A stretch of 64,000 nt of DNA from Sphingomonas folli (lineage in GTDB: Bacteria; Pseudomonadota; Alphaproteobacteria; Sphingomonadales; Sphingomonadaceae): positions 310,001-374,000 of the forward strand of contig NZ_JAHXZL010000001.1 of NCBI RefSeq assembly GCF_019429525.1. The letters run 5' to 3'. Each line of letters opens with the position of its first letter. Within the stretch, counting starts at the first letter, position 1. A program made the position numbers and the translations under genes. The notes under the pieces are model-generated. The model was not told where the DNA came from. It ran no database searches and saw only the letters and a list, made by a program, of their open reading frames with translations. Positions 60,263 to 64,000 of the stretch are shown piece after piece.

Positions 60263-61546
60263 TCAGCGCTTGAGGTTGCTCACTTCCTGCAGCATCTCGT
60301 CGACCGTGGTGATGATCTTCGACGAGGCGCTGTAGGCGCGTTGGAAGCGGATCATGTCGCTGAACTCCTGCGCCAGGTCGGTGGTGGAGCCCTCCAGCTT
60401 CCCGCCGGCGATCTGGTTGCCGTTGGCGCTGGCGACGTTGATCGAGGGCGCGCCCGAGTCCTGCGACGCCTGGAAGGCGGTGCCGCTGATCCGCGCGAGC
60501 CCGTCGGGGTTGCGGAAGCTGGCGAGCGGCAGCTGGTAGATGTCGCGACGCGCGCCATTGGCGAAGATCGCGGTGACGACGCCGGTCTTCGATACCTCGA
60601 CGCTCTGATAGTCGCCGAGCAGCCCGCCATCGGCCTGGTTGGTGTAGGCGGTGAAATCCTGCGCCAGCTGCATGATGCCGTCGCGGTTGCCCTTCGTGCC
60701 GAGCGACAGCTTGATCGCGTTGCTGCCCGCCTTGTTGGCCCATTTCGGCGTCACGTCGGCGGGCAGGGTGGTGCTGTCGAAGGCGCCCGCGCCGTCGAAC
60801 TTGATCTCGCCCGAGGCGAGCTTCGCGACGCCGCCGTCGATGTCGGTCTTGGGATTGACGTAGACCTCGACCTTCCAGGTGTTGGCATCGGTCTTGAGGT
60901 AGCTGAAATTGACGACATGGCCGTTGCCCTGCGCGTCATAGACGGTGACCGGCCGGGTGTAGCTCGCCGGGATCTTGCCGGCGGCGAGATCGCCGTCGGC
61001 GTACGTCCCCGCATAGGCCGTGGTGCGCGAGTCCAGGTTCATCTGCAGATCGAGCTTCGTGCTCGCCTCGGCCTCGCCCGAGAGCAGGTTCGGTCGCACC
61101 GTCTCCAGCGAATCGATGCTGCCGCCGCCCCTGAGGTTGCCCGCCTTGTCGAGCTGCCAGCCCTGCAGATAGAGCCCCGCGCTATTCTGCAGATAGCCCT
61201 CGCGGTCGACCGCGAAGGAGCCCGCGCGCGTGTACGCCACTTGGTTGCCGGTCGCGCTGCTCTTCACCACGAAGAAGCCGTTGCCGCTGATCGCTAGGTC
61301 GGTGCTGCGCGCGCCCGCGGTGAGCGCGCCGGCCACCGACACCATCGCGCGCGGCACGATCGAGACGCCGCCGGCGACATAGCTGGTGCCGCGCCCCACC
61401 GTCGCCACCATGCTGTTGAAATCGGCGCGGGTGCCCTTGTAGCCGACGGTGTTCACGTTGCCGATATTGTCGGCCACAGTCGCCATCGCGGCGCCCTGCG
61501 CGCCGAGCGCCGACACTCCTGCACTCATCGCAGAATAAAGGCTCAT
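60263..61546 (-). CDS. flgE: Flagellar hook protein FlgE
   Basis: 427 residues. N-terminal LYSAMSAGVSALGAQGAAMA with DNIGNVNTVGYKGTRADFN, and C-terminal DLAQEFSDMIRFQRAYSASS, KIITTVDEMLQEVSNLKR. Central FlgE domains D1/D2 lie about 75-330. It builds the external hook. A flagellar box lies 50 bases upstream; flbT diverges from it. Confidence 0.95.
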   Translation of the reverse strand: MSLYSAMSAGVSALGAQGAAMATVADNIGNVNTVGYKGTRADFNSMVATVGRGTSYVAGGVSIVPRAMVSVAGALTAGARSTDLAISGNGFFVVKSSATGNQVAYTRAGSFAVDREGYLQNSAGLYLQGWQLDKAGNLRGGGSIDSLETVRPNLLSGEAEASTKLDLQMNLDSRTTAYAGTYADGDLAAGKIPASYTRPVTVYDAQGNGHVVNFSYLKTDANTWKVEVYVNPKTDIDGGVAKLASGEIKFDGAGAFDSTTLPADVTPKWANKAGSNAIKLSLGTKGNRDGIMQLAQDFTAYTNQADGGLLGDYQSVEVSKTGVVTAIFANGARRDIYQLPLASFRNPDGLARISGTAFQASQDSGAPSINVASANGNQIAGGKLEGSTTDLAQEFSDMIRFQRAYSASSKIITTVDEMLQEVSNLKR

Positions 61547-61595
61547 GTTCGTTCCCCAGAGGTGGTCGCGCAGCCCGCGGCGCGGACTCCAGTCG

Positions 61596-61606
61596 TTTTA
61601 TAGGAG
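61596..61606 (-). promoter_or_regulatory. Flagellar box upstream of flgE
   Basis: Minus strand CTCCTATAAAA, 50 bases before flgE. It and the flbT box form an inverted pair in the divergent region. Confidence 0.45.
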
Positions 61607-61666
61607 CGGCGTCGCGCGCCCCAAACGTCGGCAAATTTTGCCTAGCCGCCGCGTCGCGCGGCGATG

Positions 61667-61676
61667 CTCCTATAAT
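61667..61676 (+). promoter_or_regulatory. Flagellar box upstream of flbT
   Basis: CTCCTATAAT on plus, 27 bases before the flbT GTG. TATAAT could act as a -10 element; no -35 is obvious. Confidence 0.45.
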
Positions 61677-61702
61677 GCTGCTCGACGAGCGGTGGAGGGA
61701 AC

Positions 61703-62104
61703 GTGCTGCATATCAATCTGCGCGACGGCGAGCAGGTCGTGATCAACGGGGCGGTGCTGCGCGCGACCGGCCGCGTCGCGCTCTGCGTCGAGAATGAGAG
61801 CGCGGTGCTGCGCGGGCGTGACATCATGCACCCCGATGAGGCGACCACGCCCGCGCGCCGCGCCTATCTGGCGTGCATGCTGGCCTATATCGATCCGGAC
61901 GCCGGCACGGCGCACGGCAACGCGGCGGTGGCGCACGCCGCCGAGGCGTTCGCCGCGATCGGCAGCGACGAGGCGCAGGCGCTCTGTGCGGAGCTGATCG
62001 ACCGCGTCGCCGAGCAGCGCCTGTACCAGGCGCTCGGCCTCTGCCGCGCGCTGATCCGGCTCGAGGACGAGGCGGTGCCGCTCCTCGCGGTCGTGCAGGA
62101 CTGA
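61703..62104 (+). CDS. flbT: Flagellar biosynthesis repressor FlbT
   Basis: 133 residues from a GTG preceded by GGAGGG. FlbT signature LRDGEQVVINGAVLRATGRV near the N-terminus, then ENESAVLRGRDIMHPDEATT and TPARRAYLACMLAYI. In Caulobacter FlbT binds flagellin mRNA and limits its translation until the hook is built. FlaF, its usual partner, is not seen here. It heads the flbT-fliI-fliJ plus-strand unit. Confidence 0.9.
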   Translation: MLHINLRDGEQVVINGAVLRATGRVALCVENESAVLRGRDIMHPDEATTPARRAYLACMLAYIDPDAGTAHGNAAVAHAAEAFAAIGSDEAQALCAELIDRVAEQRLYQALGLCRALIRLEDEAVPLLAVVQD

Positions 62105-62107
62105 GCG

Positions 62108-63460
62108 ATGCGTCGCCTCCAGGGGATCGCGCGCGCGTTGCGGGAGGTGGCGCCGGACCGCCGCTACGGCCGCGTCGTCGCGGTGCGCGGCGCGCTGGTC
62201 GAGGTCGAGGGCCTGCGCGGCGCGGCGCGGATCGGCTCGCGCCTGACCATCGACGCTGACCGGGGCGCCATCGAGGCCGAGGTCACCGGGCTGGACGGCG
62301 ACGTCGCGCATTGCCTCACCTTCGCCGATCCGCAGGGGATCGCGGCGGGTGCGCGCGTCGACCTCGCCGCCGCGGCGCTGACGATCAGGCCCCGCGCGGC
62401 CTGGTTGGGACGGACGCTCGACGGCCTCGGGCGGCCGGTCGACGGCAGGGGACCGCTCGAGCCCGGCGCCACCGCGCGGCTGGTCCGCGCCGCGCCGCCG
62501 CCCGCGGCCGAGCGCGCGCGCGTCGGCGCCAAACTCGACACCGGGATCGCGGCGATCGACCTGTTCGCGCCGCTGTGCGAGGGGCAGCGGCTCGGGCTGT
62601 TCTCCGGCTCGGGCGTGGGCAAGTCGACGCTGCTCGCGATGTTCGCGCGCTGGACCGCCTGCGACGTGGTCGTGATCGGGCTGGTGGGCGAGCGCGGGCG
62701 CGAGGTGAAGGAGTTCATCGAGGACGACCTCGGCGACGCGCTCGCCCGAAGCGTGATCGTCGCCGCCACGTCGGACGCGCCGGCCCTCATGCGTCGCCAG
62801 GCGGCATGGACCACGCTCGCGCTCGCGGAGCATTTCCGCGACCAGGGGCTGCGCGTGCTCTGCCTGCTCGACTCGGTGACCCGTTTCGCCATGGCGCAGC
62901 GGGAGATCGGGCTGGCGAGCGGCGAGCCGCCGGCGACCAAGGGCTATACGCCGACGGTCTTCGCCGAGCTGCCGCGGCTGCTCGAGCGCGCCGGGCCCGG
63001 GCTGGTGGGAACGGGCACGATCACCGCGGTCTTCACCGTGCTGGTCGACGGCGACGACCATGACGAGCCGGTCGCCGACGCGGTGCGCGGCATCCTCGAC
63101 GGCCATGTCGTGATCAGCCGCCGCATCGCCGAGCGCGGGCGCTACCCCGCGGTCGACGTGCTGCGCTCGCTGTCGCGCACGCTGCCCGAGGCGCACACGC
63201 CCGCGCAGGAGGCGCTGCGGCTCGCCGCCCGGCGCGAGCTGGCGGCCTATGGCGAGATGGAGGAGTTGATCCGGCTCGGCGCGTACAAGGCGGGCGCCAA
63301 CCCGGCGGTGGATCGCGCGATCCGACTGGCGCCCGCGATCGAGGCGTTGATCACCCAGCACAAGCGCACCGCGGCCCGGCCGGAGGCGCTGTTCGCCGCG
63401 CTGCGCACGCTGTTCGCCGCCGAGGACGGAACGAGAGAGACGCATGACGACACCCTATGA
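62108..63460 (+). CDS. fliI: Flagellum-specific ATPase FliI
   Basis: 450 residues. Walker A SGSGVGKSTLL near residue 175, Walker B LRVLCLLDSVTRFAMAQREI, and GERGREVKEFIEDDL. It resembles F1 beta subunits and powers export with FliH and FliJ. It starts 3 bases after flbT and overlaps the fliJ-like start by 17 bases. Confidence 0.96.
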   Translation: MRRLQGIARALREVAPDRRYGRVVAVRGALVEVEGLRGAARIGSRLTIDADRGAIEAEVTGLDGDVAHCLTFADPQGIAAGARVDLAAAALTIRPRAAWLGRTLDGLGRPVDGRGPLEPGATARLVRAAPPPAAERARVGAKLDTGIAAIDLFAPLCEGQRLGLFSGSGVGKSTLLAMFARWTACDVVVIGLVGERGREVKEFIEDDLGDALARSVIVAATSDAPALMRRQAAWTTLALAEHFRDQGLRVLCLLDSVTRFAMAQREIGLASGEPPATKGYTPTVFAELPRLLERAGPGLVGTGTITAVFTVLVDGDDHDEPVADAVRGILDGHVVISRRIAERGRYPAVDVLRSLSRTLPEAHTPAQEALRLAARRELAAYGEMEELIRLGAYKAGANPAVDRAIRLAPAIEALITQHKRTAARPEALFAALRTLFAAEDGTRETHDDTL

Positions 63461-63851
63461 CGCCGCGATGCGCCACAACGCGCGCGCGCTCGACTCCCTG
63501 CGGCTCGAGATCGCGCGCGCGATGACCGAGGACGAGGCATTGTCGCGGCGTGCGCGACACCTCAGCGACGAGGCGCGGCGCGCGCGCGCGAACCAGATCG
63601 GCGACCCGCTGCTCGACACCTCGCGCTATCTCGCCCAGGCCGCGGCGCACCGCGGCTCGATCGAGCGGCGGCGGGGCGAGGTGGCCGCCGCGGTGGGGAA
63701 GCTGCAGGATAGCGCCGGTAGCGTGGCCGCCGAGCTGCAGGCGATCCGGCAGCTCGCCGCGACGCATCGGCTGACCGAGACGCGTCGGCTCAGCGCGGCC
63801 GAGCAGCGCGTCATCGACGATCGCTTCGCCGCGCTGCGGACCGAGCGATGA
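63444..63851 (+). CDS. FliJ-like flagellar export protein
   Basis: 135 residues, almost wholly coiled-coil and Ala/Arg/Glu-rich (RALDSLRLEIARAMTEDEAL; RRRGEVAAAVGKLQDSAGSV). It overlaps fliI and precedes another ORF by ATGA overlap. Size, helix content and place after fliI fit FliJ, whose sequence is poorly conserved. Confidence 0.65.
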   Translation: MTTPYDAAMRHNARALDSLRLEIARAMTEDEALSRRARHLSDEARRARANQIGDPLLDTSRYLAQAAAHRGSIERRRGEVAAAVGKLQDSAGSVAAELQAIRQLAATHRLTETRRLSAAEQRVIDDRFAALRTER

Positions 63852-64000
63852 GCCATCCTCTCGTGCCACCGCGGGCGATCCCGGCGGTGGCTCGCCTCCC
63901 GGCCACCGCGTCGCAGCTCACCGCATCGCAGCCCCCCGCGTCGCAGTCCGCCGCATCGCAGCGGCTGTCGCCGACGGCGCGTGCGCGGCTGATCTACGGT
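63848..64000 (+). CDS. Truncated ORF with pentapeptide repeats
   Basis: Starts at an ATG overlapping the previous stop and runs off the window after 51 codons. It contains four 15-base repeats (63905-63964) coding TASQL, TASQP, PASQS, AASQR, a Pro/Ser/Gln-rich linker. Probably the start of another flagellar or cell-wall protein; not identifiable. Confidence 0.45.
   Translation, partial: MSHPLVPPRAIPAVARLPATASQLTASQPPASQSAASQRLSPTARARLIYG

Overview
The window is a high-GC, gene-dense chromosomal segment of an alphaproteobacterium, most likely a Sphingomonas-type member of the Sphingomonadaceae. This rests on gene content and style: an ilvI-ilvN-ilvC run beside miaA/serB, an arginine succinyltransferase (AST) pathway, a TonB-dependent receptor, a flagellar system with FlbT and a FlaEY-like protein, frequent GTG starts and ATGA/GTGA stop-start overlaps. 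No rRNA, tRNA, insertion sequence, prophage or CRISPR array was seen.

Layout. Bases 1-303 hold a minus-strand array of four small ORFs, each with its own ribosome-binding site and each encoding a near-identical 19-residue hydrophobic peptide ending in TTIRPW. It may continue beyond the window edge. A CtrA-type site (TTAA-N7-TTAA) lies between the array and a divergent signalling operon: an EAL c-di-GMP phosphodiesterase, a TPR sensor histidine kinase and a single-domain response regulator. Bases 4.6-17.2 kb are housekeeping genes: methyltransferase, comF, grxC, a HAD hydrolase and leuA with a leucine-rich leader peptide, a BLUF photoreceptor, yceI, ilvC/ilvN/ilvI, miaA and serB. Bases 17.4-23.9 kb are a six-gene zipper operon (two sugar-nucleotide epimerases, a GT4 glycosyltransferase and three CgeB-type glycosyltransferases) in which every junction overlaps by 4 bases. 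A divergent histidine phosphatase follows, then a ZnuD-like TonB receptor with a palindrome resembling a Zur operator.

Bases 27.4-33.9 kb carry astB, astA, an M20 hydrolase, rppH, a DUF808 membrane protein and astD. Bases 34.1-42.5 kb carry selO, an alpha/beta hydrolase, an SDR, a GH130 enzyme, a small membrane protein, a glycosyltransferase, a nitronate monooxygenase-like protein, a nucleotidyltransferase-fold protein and two tiny genes. From 43.2 kb to the end is a flagellar locus: flgD, fliK, flhA, a Fis-only regulator, fliN, fliF, fliH and fliG on the minus strand; flaEY-flgB on plus; flagellin, flgL, flgK and flgE on minus; flbT, fliI, a fliJ-like gene and a truncated ORF on plus. Two gene-free stretches of about 0.7 kb flank the 43.2-55.2 kb flagellar block. 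Five flagellar transcription units share a CTCCTATAAW-like box in the same orientation, a candidate promoter element.

Dispersed features: five copies of a roughly 95-105 bp inverted repeat occupy intergenic gaps, and several GC-rich hairpins sit between genes. The most unusual item is the peptide array. Two of its copies differ at four nucleotides without changing the protein, which argues that it is translated and selected.
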